Of a stretch of 14,708 bases of DNA, positions 6,311 to 13,575 are shown piece by piece. The stretch's first letter is position 1, and each line of letters begins with the position of its first letter. A program made the translations under genes and the position numbers. The DNA is from Stercoripulliclostridium_A sp964480195 (GTDB lineage: Bacteria; Bacillota; Clostridia; Christensenellales; DTU072): positions 1 through 14,708 of the forward strand of contig CAYZOJ010000040.1 in assembly GCA_964480195.1 (NCBI GenBank), written 5' to 3'. The notes under the pieces were generated by a model, which was not told where the DNA came from, made no database searches, and worked only from the letters and a program-made list of their open reading frames with translations.

Positions 6311-7942
6311 ATGGCTTACGTTTCTTTATATCGCAAATACCGTCCGTCCTCTTGGGACAAGGTTATAGGACAAAACCACATCGTCAAGACTCTCGTCAAT
6401 CAGATTGCGTCGGGAACGGTCGGGCACGCCTACTTGTTCACCGGTACGCGCGGAACGGGTAAAACAAGCTCCGCAAAAATATTTGCGCGGGCGGTAAACT
6501 GTCTGCACCCCGTGAACGGCTCGCCTTGCGGTGAATGCGAAGTCTGTAAGGCTCTTGCCGGCAATAATAATATAGATATTATAGAAATGGACGCCGCCAG
6601 CAACAACGGCGTCGACGAAATCCGCGACCTCAAAGAAAGCGTTCAATTCCCGCCTACGGTCGGTAAGTATAAAGTTTATATCATCGACGAAGTTCATATG
6701 CTCTCCCCTTCCGCGTTCAATGCCCTGCTTAAAACGCTCGAAGAACCGCCGTCGCACGTAATTTTTATATTGGCAACGACCGAAGTCCATAAACTTCCTC
6801 AAACAATTCTTTCGCGTTGCATGAGATTCGACTTCCGACTCGTTTCCGCAAAAGAACTTGCCGATCAGCTCGCAAGAATTTTCGACGATCTCGGCTACTC
6901 ATATGAACCGGCTGCACTCGATATAATAGCATCTCACGGCGAAGGCTCCGTCCGCGATACCTTGTCCCTTGCGGATATGTGCCTTTCTTACGCGCCCGAA
7001 AAACTCACCGTCGCGGACGTTTTGGAAGTTTTGGGAGCATCGGACTATCAGACACTCGAAAAGCTCTCGCGCGCCATCCTTTCCGGCGACGTCGCAACAG
7101 TGCTTGCGGAAACCGAAAACGTCTACGCACGCGGTAAAGGTCTTGTTACTCTCAATAAAGAACTTTGCGACTTCTTCCGCGAACTGATTACGGTCAAAAA
7201 CGTACCCTCTTATCGCGGTTCCTTAATGCCCGACGAGTACGAACTTATAAAAAATCTGGCGTCCGGCTTCGATAACTATCGCATTTCCCGCGTCGCCGAC
7301 CTTCTCGCCGGCGCCGAAAACGAGTTAAGGTACACCTCTCAGCCGAGAGTGGTCTTTGAAGCGATACTCGTAAAAGCTACCGAAATGAAAACGGAACTCA
7401 ACATCGACGCTCTTCTTTCCAGAGTCGACGCGCTCGAAAAACAACTCCGTCGCATAGAACTCAACGGCGTTACCGTAACTACCGCTCGTTCGGAAACGGA
7501 AGAACGTAAACAGGAAGAAAAAATCAAGTCGGTGATATCGTCGTTCGCGGTGCAAGAAGAGGCTCCCGCCGTCTTCGAAGAACAACCTAAACCCCCTAAA
7601 CGCGATCCGAAAGCCGATATGATTGCAGGAAGTCTTATCACCGCTTTACGCGAAAGCGATCACCCGATGCTCACCCGCGCTATGCAAAAACAGGACGATT
7701 ATTCGCTCTCGGGCAAGATAATGACTTATGTCATTGGCGATACGGCGACCCTATCCCTTCTTGCCGACAACGAAAACGTAATGATTGTCGAAAACGCTTT
7801 GCGCTCGGTAACCGACAACGATTACTCCTTTGTCTACACCACTCCGGATAAAGGCGGAAAACAAGGCATCACCCAAAACGACAGAGCTAAACTTGCGGAT
7901 CTTTTCGGCGACACGCTTACGGATCGCAAAAAAAATAAATAA
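6311..7942 (+). CDS. dnaX: DNA polymerase III gamma/tau clamp-loader subunit
   Basis: AAA+ ATPase of the clamp loader that opens and loads the sliding clamp during replication. Seen in order: YRPSSWDKVIGQ (10-21), Walker A GTRGTGKT (45-52), a four-cysteine zinc module (C64, C73, C76, C79), Walker B IIDEVHM (124-130), the ATTE sensor region (155-158) and the arginine-finger SRC (168-170). A polar Glu/Lys linker (about 395-435) and a C-terminal domain follow. The length of 543 is within the usual range for tau-like proteins of Gram-positive bacteria. The ATG follows the galT stop after 1 nt, with TAGGA at 6296-6300 inside galT as a likely ribosome site, so translation is probably coupled. I see no E. 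coli-like frameshift signal; the A-run near the stop would change only the last codons. Confidence 0.97.
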   Translation: MAYVSLYRKYRPSSWDKVIGQNHIVKTLVNQIASGTVGHAYLFTGTRGTGKTSSAKIFARAVNCLHPVNGSPCGECEVCKALAGNNNIDIIEMDAASNNGVDEIRDLKESVQFPPTVGKYKVYIIDEVHMLSPSAFNALLKTLEEPPSHVIFILATTEVHKLPQTILSRCMRFDFRLVSAKELADQLARIFDDLGYSYEPAALDIIASHGEGSVRDTLSLADMCLSYAPEKLTVADVLEVLGASDYQTLEKLSRAILSGDVATVLAETENVYARGKGLVTLNKELCDFFRELITVKNVPSYRGSLMPDEYELIKNLASGFDNYRISRVADLLAGAENELRYTSQPRVVFEAILVKATEMKTELNIDALLSRVDALEKQLRRIELNGVTVTTARSETEERKQEEKIKSVISSFAVQEEAPAVFEEQPKPPKRDPKADMIAGSLITALRESDHPMLTRAMQKQDDYSLSGKIMTYVIGDTATLSLLADNENVMIVENALRSVTDNDYSFVYTTPDKGGKQGITQNDRAKLADLFGDTLTDRKKNK

Positions 7943-7967
7943 TTCTTAAATTAAATCGGAGGCAAAT

Positions 7968-8312
7968 ATGGCAAGATATAACGGATTCGGCGGTGGCAAC
8001 AACAATATGCAACAGCTCATGCGCCAAGCACAACAAATGCAACAAAAGTTAGCGGAAGCTCAAAAAGAACTTTCGGAAACGGAAGTCGTCGCGACGTCCA
8101 GCGGTGGTATGGTCGAAGTCGTAATGGGTTGCGACCGCACCCTTTCCTCTATCAAAATCAATCCCGAAGCGGTTGACCCCGACGACGTCGAAATGCTCGA
8201 AGATATGATTGTCGCCGCATTCAACGAGGCTATGAAACTCGTCGAAGAAGAACAACAACGCGTTATGGGACCGCTTACCGGCGGTGCCGGCGGACTCGGA
8301 GGACTCTTCTAA
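7968..8312 (+). CDS. YbaB/EbfC-family nucleoid-associated protein
   Basis: A 114-residue protein of the YbaB/EbfC family, small dimeric DNA-binding proteins usually encoded between dnaX and recR. It shows the family layout: a Gln/Met-rich N-terminal helix (about 14-40), a central strand region (SSGGMVEVVMGCDRTLSSIKI, about 44-64) with the typical gap before PEAVDPDDVEMLEDMI (67-82), a C-terminal helix (about 80-100) and a Gly-rich tail ending GGLGGLF. A GGAGG sequence about 6 nt before the ATG gives a strong ribosome site. Its stop overlaps the recR start by one base. The exact cellular role is not settled in the family; position suggests a link to replication or repair. Confidence 0.93.
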   Translation: MARYNGFGGGNNNMQQLMRQAQQMQQKLAEAQKELSETEVVATSSGGMVEVVMGCDRTLSSIKINPEAVDPDDVEMLEDMIVAAFNEAMKLVEEEQQRVMGPLTGGAGGLGGLF

Positions 8313-8893
8313 TGCAACCCGAGGCACTCCAACGTCTGATTGCGGAGTTCCGTAAACTCCCTGCCGTCGGTTTGAAAACGGCTACCCGCTACGCCTTTGC
8401 CGTGATAGATATGTCCGAGGGCGAAGCCGACGACTTCGCGGAAGCCATACGTCAGGCAAAAGAAGAAATCCATTTTTGTTCTCTTTGCGGGAATTATACC
8501 GATCAGGAAGTTTGCGAACACTGTCAAACCGCCGATAAATCGGTGATTTGCGTAGTCGAAGAGCCTCGCGATATACAGGCTTTTGAAAAACTCGGCACTT
8601 ATAACGGACTCTATCACGTTTTGCACGGTGCCCTCGACTTCCAAAAAGGTATCGGCGCCGATCGCATTCGCATAAAAGAGCTTCTATCTCGCCTCGACGG
8701 AGTAAAAGAAGTAATAATCGCGACAAATCCCGACGTCAGCGGAGAGATGACCGCAACTTACCTTGCGCAACTTCTTAAACCGCTCGGCGTTACCGTTACG
8801 CGTCTTGCGCACGGCATTCCCATGGGAAGCGAAATCGAATACGCCGACGAGATGACGCTCGGCAAGGCTCTCGCGGATCGCAAAACGATGTAG
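8312..8893 (+). CDS. recR: Recombination mediator protein RecR
   Basis: Acts with RecF/RecO to load RecA on single-stranded DNA at gaps. The protein has the helix-hairpin-helix (LIAEFRKLPAVGLKTATRYA, 9-28), a four-cysteine zinc finger (C56, C59, C68, C71) and a Toprim domain with VVEEPRDI (81-88), ATNPDVSGE (137-145) and the terminal LAHGIPMGSEIEYADE region (165-180). The length of 193 fits the usual 195-200. Small departures from common sequence are LPAVGLKTA for LPGIGPKSA and NPDVSGE for NPNVEGE, with the acidic residues kept. The ATG overlaps the ybaB stop (TAATG), implying translational coupling. An intrinsic terminator follows 21 nt after the stop. Confidence 0.96.
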   Translation: MQPEALQRLIAEFRKLPAVGLKTATRYAFAVIDMSEGEADDFAEAIRQAKEEIHFCSLCGNYTDQEVCEHCQTADKSVICVVEEPRDIQAFEKLGTYNGLYHVLHGALDFQKGIGADRIRIKELLSRLDGVKEVIIATNPDVSGEMTATYLAQLLKPLGVTVTRLAHGIPMGSEIEYADEMTLGKALADRKTM

Positions 8894-8914
8894 CCCTATC
8901 GCAATTTATTATTT

Positions 8915-8938
8915 AAGCCCGCTCGCGCGGGCTTTTTT
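8915..8938 (+). terminator. Intrinsic terminator after recR
   Basis: AAGCCCGC (8915-8922) pairs with GCGGGCTT (8927-8934) around a TCGC loop, and the stem runs into six T residues (8933-8938). It closes the galT-dnaX-ybaB-recR transcript. Confidence 0.92.
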
Positions 8939-8941
8939 ATG

Positions 8942-8947
8942 TATAAT
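8942..8947 (+). promoter_or_regulatory. Candidate -10 box for the membrane-protein gene
   Basis: TATAAT lies 3 nt after the terminator T-run and 40 nt before the ATG at 8988. A -35 at 17 nt would fall inside the terminator stem, where there is no match, so only the -10 is supported. Confidence 0.45.
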
Positions 8948-8987
8948 ACGGATTTTTAGGGACAAACTTACGTAAAGGAGAAAATAT

Positions 8988-9608
8988 ATGTTGATTTCTA
9001 TTATAATTCTCGGAATACTTGCGCTTATGGTCGTCGTCGGGCTCGGCAAGCCCGTCTTGAAAGACTTTAAGGTAAACTGGATTGTCGCGCTGATATTTTT
9101 CGCCCTCGTTATAGGGCTTAACTTCATACCCGTCATCGAACTCGGGGGCTTTAACTTCACGGTCGGAACGGCGGTGTTCTACGTCGTAATGTTCGTCGCG
9201 CTGTTCATCGGAGGCAAATTCTCTTCCGAAATGATTGCATTTGCGTTGAGCCTCGTTTTCGGCGGGCTGGTGTACGGTTCGACAAGACTTGCCGTACTTT
9301 CGGACAACGCTTTCTTTGCAACCACCAACTGGGCTTACGCACTTATCTTGGGAATACTCTCTTACGCCGTTTCGCGCAACGGAAAATACGGCGTTTTAAT
9401 CGCTTCAAACGCAATGCTCCTTGCGAATCTACTCGTTCAAATCGGCGACGACATCAGCCTCGGCTATAACTTCGGCTGGACCGTTCTCGCTACGGGAATC
9501 GCGTTTACTCTTCACGCAGTCATCTCGCTAATAATGACGGCTGTCGGTCGTAAAAACAAAAAGGCGCGTATCGTCGAAAGTTTCGAGGCGGGAAGACTCG
9601 AGGACTAA
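8988..9608 (+). CDS. Multi-pass membrane protein of unknown function
   Basis: A 206-residue hydrophobic protein that I do not recognise. Six to seven membrane segments are visible, at about 2-19, 30-50, 58-75, 80-97, 115-128, 133-151 and 163-186. A short charged C-terminal tail (GRKNKKARIVESFEAGRLED) follows and is probably cytoplasmic by the positive-inside rule. There is no signal peptide separate from the first segment, no lipobox and no catalytic motif. Few charged residues lie within the membrane spans, and ELGGFNFTVG (51-60) and QIGDDISLGYNFGW (151-164) look like outside or re-entrant loops. The ATG has AAAGGAG at 8974-8980, 7 nt upstream, so it is well translated. It is a single-gene unit between the recR terminator and a convergent gene whose stop it overlaps. 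The window gives no functional clue. Confidence 0.8.
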   Translation: MLISIIILGILALMVVVGLGKPVLKDFKVNWIVALIFFALVIGLNFIPVIELGGFNFTVGTAVFYVVMFVALFIGGKFSSEMIAFALSLVFGGLVYGSTRLAVLSDNAFFATTNWAYALILGILSYAVSRNGKYGVLIASNAMLLANLLVQIGDDISLGYNFGWTVLATGIAFTLHAVISLIMTAVGRKNKKARIVESFEAGRLED

Positions 9609-10675
9609 TCTTGTATCAATTTGCCTAAACGGAGTGCCGAATACGCCATTTCGGGTGCCGTAAACGTCTTTTTAAGTAAAAAGCTCGGTTGCTTTTCGAT
9701 GTACTTCGATATAGCCGTAACAAGACTTCCGTCGGCTTCGCAATCGACGCAATAGTTCCTAAGAGTTACCGCGTTACGCTTGTCGACTTGCGACGACGTT
9801 TCGGATAAAAACACGGTTTTACCCGCTCGCAAACAGATTTCCGCAAGATAGGCGTTAGGCGGAATCATTACGATATCGGCACTTGCCAAAAGTAGCGGAA
9901 GCGCGGTTCCCTCGTTGAAAGTATAAAGATTCCGTCTTATTCCCGCGGAGAACAACGCCCTGTCGGCGCCCGCGTAAAACAATACGTCTACGTCTTGCGT
10001 TTTGCTTAGTTCGTTCAACTTCTCTTCCGCGCGGTCTGCGTCGACAGTCGGGATATACAAAAGCACGGGCTTCCCGCCGAGTTTGACGCGATCCGATATC
10101 TGTGCGCGTTCGAGATTCAAAAATTTCTTTTCGACGGGGATTTCCGTAATTATTATTTTTTCGATGTCGATTCCGTAAGCGACGAGATTGTCCCTGACTT
10201 TTTCGTCACACACTACGTAACCGTCTATATACGGATTCACAAGGCACTTGTGCAAAGTGTAATCGGCGACGGCGCAAACGATTTTATACCGCGCCAAAGC
10301 ATATTTGCGCGTCGCGACGGCTTCGTTTATGGCTCCGTATCCTATCGTCAACACAAGATCGGGCTCGAATTTTTGGACTATCTTGTACATCGCGCGATAC
10401 GAAGTCGAACTCGGTCTGAATTCGTCGTCGGGTTTTGGCGCGTTGTCTATAAATCTCGCATAGTACCTTTCGGCAATCTGTGCCCTATTCTTTGCAAAAT
10501 TCATTCTGACGTGGAATACCTTCTCGGCAAAATCGCCGACGGCGCTCGACCTAAGCTCCATTTCGTCCATAATGAACACCGCGGAGTCGGAGGTGTGCTC
10601 GAGTATCTGCTCCTTCAACGCGGTCGCAACGCCTGCATTCTTTTCGTCGGTAAATATTATGATCCTTTTGCCCAT
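9605..10675 (-). CDS. Degenerate GT-B glycosyltransferase-like protein (MGDG synthase/UgtP-like)
   Basis: A 356-residue cytoplasmic protein. Its middle resembles the acceptor domain of MGDG-synthase/UgtP and MurG-type (GT28) enzymes: FEPDLVLTIGYGA (103-115), VADYTLHKCLVNPYIDGYVV (136-155) and the linker YGIDIEKIIITEIPVEKKF (167-185) match the family pattern of a D-x2-x-H region, then 'D-x-Y-x-V' and 'G-I-x2-x-K-I-x2-T-x-I-P-V'. Residues 203-207 (PVLLY) start the second Rossmann half. Two features expected of an active enzyme are not visible: the N-terminal Gly-rich loop with His (here TDEKNAGVATALKE, 9-22) and the donor-site PGG motif (here IPPNAYLAEICLRAGK, 271-286). It may be an altered or inactive relative. 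It starts 3 nt after the RNase J stop without a good Shine-Dalgarno, so it is probably translationally coupled to it. Confidence 0.65.
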   Translation of the reverse strand: MGKRIIIFTDEKNAGVATALKEQILEHTSDSAVFIMDEMELRSSAVGDFAEKVFHVRMNFAKNRAQIAERYYARFIDNAPKPDDEFRPSSTSYRAMYKIVQKFEPDLVLTIGYGAINEAVATRKYALARYKIVCAVADYTLHKCLVNPYIDGYVVCDEKVRDNLVAYGIDIEKIIITEIPVEKKFLNLERAQISDRVKLGGKPVLLYIPTVDADRAEEKLNELSKTQDVDVLFYAGADRALFSAGIRRNLYTFNEGTALPLLLASADIVMIPPNAYLAEICLRAGKTVFLSETSSQVDKRNAVTLRNYCVDCEADGSLVTAISKYIEKQPSFLLKKTFTAPEMAYSALRLGKLIQD

Positions 10676-10678
10676 ACT

Positions 10679-12319
10679 CTATGCTATTACGACGGGAACA
10701 ATAAGAGGACAACGCTTTATCCTATTGTAGAATATCCTGCTTAAAGTCTTGCGAACGAGTTTGTCGATTTCTTCGGACGTAAGCTCCGAAAAATCCCCGC
10801 CCGCTATCTTGTATTGTAACGAGTCTTTTAACTCTTCCGTCAACTTGTCGCCGAGTACCGTGCCCTTTGCAAGGATATCCACGCTACCCTCTTCCTGCGT
10901 TAAGTTTATTACCGGAATGACTATGCCCTCAGACGCGATTTTACGTCTGTCGAAGACATACTCGGGACCCGTTTCGGTTTCGCCTACAAGCATTATGCTA
11001 CCGGCTTTTACGTTCTCGAGTCGCTTTAATCCTTTTTTGCTTACGTCTACGCAAAAACCGAGTTCGGGTATCAGAGTATTCGCTCTCGGGATACCCATAG
11101 TTACAGCTAAGTCAATATGTTTTTTGAGATGACGGTACTCGCCGTGCACGGGAATAAAGTACTTGGGACGTATTAATGCCATCATCATTTTGAGCTCTTC
11201 CTGACAAGCGTGCCCGGAGGTATGTATCTCGTAAAGTTTTTCGTAAATTACGTTTGCGCCCTTTTTGCACAGGTTGTTTATTACCTTATAGATACTGCGT
11301 TCGTTGCCGGGTATCGGGGACGCAGAAAGTATGACGGTATCGGTTTCGCCGATGGTTACTTTTTTGAAATCGTCGTTGCTCATCCTCGTGAGAACGCTGT
11401 CGGGTTCGCCTTGCGTGCCCGTCGCGATTATGCAAACTTTGTCGTAAGGTATCTTGTTGATTTTGTCAAGCTCGACGACGGTGTCCGCGGGATAATAAAG
11501 AGCTTTCAACTTCGATGCGATTTCTGCCATAGCTTCCATACTTCTTCCGCTGAACGCGACGCGTCTGCCGTATTTTATCGCTACGTTGATTATCTGTTGC
11601 ACGCGGTGTATGTTGGACGCGAACGTCGCTATTATTATGCGGTGATCCCTATTGTCGTTAAAGAGGTTATCGAGGCTCTTGCTTACGGCGGACTCGCTCA
11701 TCGTGTAGCCGGGACGTTCGACGTTGGTGCTGTCTTGACACATAAGGAGCACTCCCTTTTTGCCGATTTCCGCTATACGCGTGAGGTCGATGTGTCTGCC
11801 GTCAACGGGCGTATGGTCGATTTTGAAGTCGCCCGTAAAGAATACGACGCCTTTGGGGGTGTCTATCGAAAGCGCGTATGCGCCCGCTATAGAGTGCGTT
11901 ACCGCCACGAATTCCACTTTGAAATCACCTATTTCTATGACAGTGCCGTCCTCAACCACTCTGCCGTCGGCTTCCTTAAAGTTGTTGCGACGGAGTTTGT
12001 TCTCGAGAAACGCTATAGAGATTTCAGATCCGTACACCGGAACGGGTATGTCCTTTAAGAAAACGGGAAGCCCGCCCAAATGGTCTTCGTGCCCGTGAGT
12101 AAGAAACACGGCTTTTACCTTATCTTTGTTCTCCGTAAGATAGCTGTAATCCGGCACTATGTAGTCGATACCGGGGTTAATTTCGTTATCGGGGAACGCC
12201 ATTCCCGCGTCTATCACGATAATGGTGTCGTCGTACTCGAGTACGGTCATGTTTTTGCCGATCTCGCCTACTCCGCCCAGAAACATTATTTTTAATTGTT
12301 GTTTATTACGTTTTGCCAA
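10679..12319 (-). CDS. Ribonuclease J
   Basis: Metallo-beta-lactamase/beta-CASP nuclease that degrades and processes RNA with 5'-exonuclease and endonuclease activity, in the cytoplasm. Metal ligands are HGHEDH (75-80), H142 in THSI and D164 in TGDFKID. DSTN (196-199) with the following ERPGYTMSE is typical of RNase J. The beta-CASP part includes ATGTQGE (299-305), HTSGHA (366-371) and PVHGEYRH (390-397). The length of 546 is close to B. subtilis RNase J1. The start is TTG at 12319, supported by GGAG at 12327-12330, 7 nt upstream; the next Met (residue 12) lies in the first strand of the fold. RNase J1 and J2 cannot be told apart here, although the complete metal site favours an active J1-type enzyme. 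Confidence 0.95.
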   Translation of the reverse strand: MAKRNKQQLKIMFLGGVGEIGKNMTVLEYDDTIIVIDAGMAFPDNEINPGIDYIVPDYSYLTENKDKVKAVFLTHGHEDHLGGLPVFLKDIPVPVYGSEISIAFLENKLRRNNFKEADGRVVEDGTVIEIGDFKVEFVAVTHSIAGAYALSIDTPKGVVFFTGDFKIDHTPVDGRHIDLTRIAEIGKKGVLLMCQDSTNVERPGYTMSESAVSKSLDNLFNDNRDHRIIIATFASNIHRVQQIINVAIKYGRRVAFSGRSMEAMAEIASKLKALYYPADTVVELDKINKIPYDKVCIIATGTQGEPDSVLTRMSNDDFKKVTIGETDTVILSASPIPGNERSIYKVINNLCKKGANVIYEKLYEIHTSGHACQEELKMMMALIRPKYFIPVHGEYRHLKKHIDLAVTMGIPRANTLIPELGFCVDVSKKGLKRLENVKAGSIMLVGETETGPEYVFDRRKIASEGIVIPVINLTQEEGSVDILAKGTVLGDKLTEELKDSLQYKIAGGDFSELTSEEIDKLVRKTLSRIFYNRIKRCPLIVPVVIA

Positions 12320-12352
12320 AATAATTCTCCGTTAATTATATTTTCCGTGTAA

Positions 12353-12381
12353 ATTATACACCTTTTTATCGTTTTATGCAA
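12353..12381 (-). promoter_or_regulatory. RNase J promoter
   Basis: On the minus strand TTGCAT (12376-12381) and TATAAT (12353-12358) are 17 nt apart, with a predicted start near 12346 and a leader of about 27 nt before the TTG. The -10 lies inside an imperfect palindrome, GTGTA-n5-TACAC (12347-12361). Confidence 0.7.
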
Positions 12382-12444
12382 GGCGTTTACGGTCTTAGTC
12401 GCAGTTTATCGCGCGTATATGCGAATATTATGTCATTTTGGGTA

Positions 12445-12473
12445 TAGACTTAATGAAAATTCCGTTGTATAAT
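12445..12473 (+). promoter_or_regulatory. serC-serA promoter
   Basis: TAGACT (12445-12450) and TATAAT (12468-12473) are 17 nt apart. The start is expected near 12480, about 20 nt before the serC ATG. This places AAAGGAG (12489-12495) inside the leader and argues against any serC start upstream of 12501. Confidence 0.7.
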
Positions 12474-12500
12474 AATATAAATAAGTCCAAAGGAGTGTTT

Positions 12501-13574
12501 ATGAAAGTTTATAATTTTTCAGCAGGGCCCAGTATGTTGCCCGAAGAAGTTAAGCTGTCCGCACAAAAGAATTTGCTCGATTACGAAGGCTCGGGTATGT
12601 CCGTTATGGAAATGAGCCACCGCTCCAAATGGTACGACGCCATTCATATGGAAGCGCTCTCTTCCCTCCGCGAATTGATGAACATCGGCGACGATTACGA
12701 AGTATTGTTCGTTCAAGGCGGTGCAAGTCAACAATTCGACGCTATTCCTTTGAACCTCTTGGTTAAAGGTAAAGCCGACTACATCGTTACCGGAAACTTC
12801 GCGGGTAAAGCCGAAAAATCCGCTCGCAAATACGGCGATATCGCAATCGCAGGCAGTTCGAAAGATAAAAACTTTACCTATATCCCGGAAAACCTTACCT
12901 TCCGCGACGATATAGACTACGTTCACTTCACTCAAAACAATACGATTTTCGGAACTCGCTTTACCGAACGCACTATGCCTAAGGCGAATGCTCCGTTGGT
13001 CGCGGATATGTCCAGTATGATTTTAAGCGAAGAAGTCGACGTCAACAGATACGGTCTTATCTATGCAGGCGCGCAAAAGAATATAGCTCCCGCAGGCGTT
13101 ACTATCGTTATCGTCCGCAAAGACCTCATCGGTCATCAAATGGATATCTGCCCTACCATGCTCGCTTACAAAACTCAAGCCGACGCTTTGAGCTTGTATA
13201 ACACCCCGCCCTGCTTCTCCATTTATATGGCAATGCTCGTATTCCGCTACCTCAAAAAGCTCGGCGGTGTAAAAGAAATGCAAAAAATCAACGAGTATAA
13301 AGCGGGTCTTCTCTATGACTTTATAGATAACAGCGACCTCTTCCACAACTACGTCAACAAGGCAGACCGCTCTTTGATGAACGTGCCTTTCGTAACCGGC
13401 AATGCCGATCTCGACGCGAAATTCGTCAAGGAGGCAGGCGAACACGGTCTTGTTTCCATTAAGGGTCACAAACTCGTCGGCGGTATGCGCGCAAGTATCT
13501 ACAACGCTATGCCCGTGGAAGGCGTTATCGCTCTCATCGACTTTATGAAGAAATTCGAAACGGAGAATAAATAA
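12501..13574 (+). CDS. serC: Phosphoserine aminotransferase
   Basis: PLP enzyme that converts 3-phosphohydroxypyruvate and glutamate to 3-phosphoserine and 2-oxoglutarate, the second step of serine synthesis. The 357 residues from ATG 12501 match the usual length of about 360. The N-terminus KVYNFSAGPSMLP (2-14), then EMSHRS, QGGASQQF and the PLP-lysine segment YAGAQKNIAPAG are characteristic, as is the late GHKLVGGMRASIYNA with phosphate-binding Arg. The frame is open from 12438, but AAAGGAG at 12489-12495 is 5 nt before the ATG at 12501 and the promoter lies in between, so the longer version is rejected. serA follows after one base, forming a two-gene serine operon. Confidence 0.97.
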   Translation: MKVYNFSAGPSMLPEEVKLSAQKNLLDYEGSGMSVMEMSHRSKWYDAIHMEALSSLRELMNIGDDYEVLFVQGGASQQFDAIPLNLLVKGKADYIVTGNFAGKAEKSARKYGDIAIAGSSKDKNFTYIPENLTFRDDIDYVHFTQNNTIFGTRFTERTMPKANAPLVADMSSMILSEEVDVNRYGLIYAGAQKNIAPAGVTIVIVRKDLIGHQMDICPTMLAYKTQADALSLYNTPPCFSIYMAMLVFRYLKKLGGVKEMQKINEYKAGLLYDFIDNSDLFHNYVNKADRSLMNVPFVTGNADLDAKFVKEAGEHGLVSIKGHKLVGGMRASIYNAMPVEGVIALIDFMKKFETENK

Positions 13575-13575
13575 T

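Noticed and set aside
7928..7942. Programmed frameshift or slippage in dnaX at the A-run
   Set aside because: The run sits in the last codons beside the stop, so slippage would not make a gamma-type product. No stimulatory hairpin was noticed.
11210..12058. 282-codon open frame on the plus strand
   Set aside because: It lies wholly antisense to RNase J, whose catalytic motifs are intact. The translation is rich in Tyr, Val and Arg with no domain pattern, as expected for a mirror of the codon bias.
12438..12500. Longer N-terminus for serC (21 extra residues)
   Set aside because: The promoter -10 box and the Shine-Dalgarno both lie within this stretch, and the family N-terminus begins at 12501.
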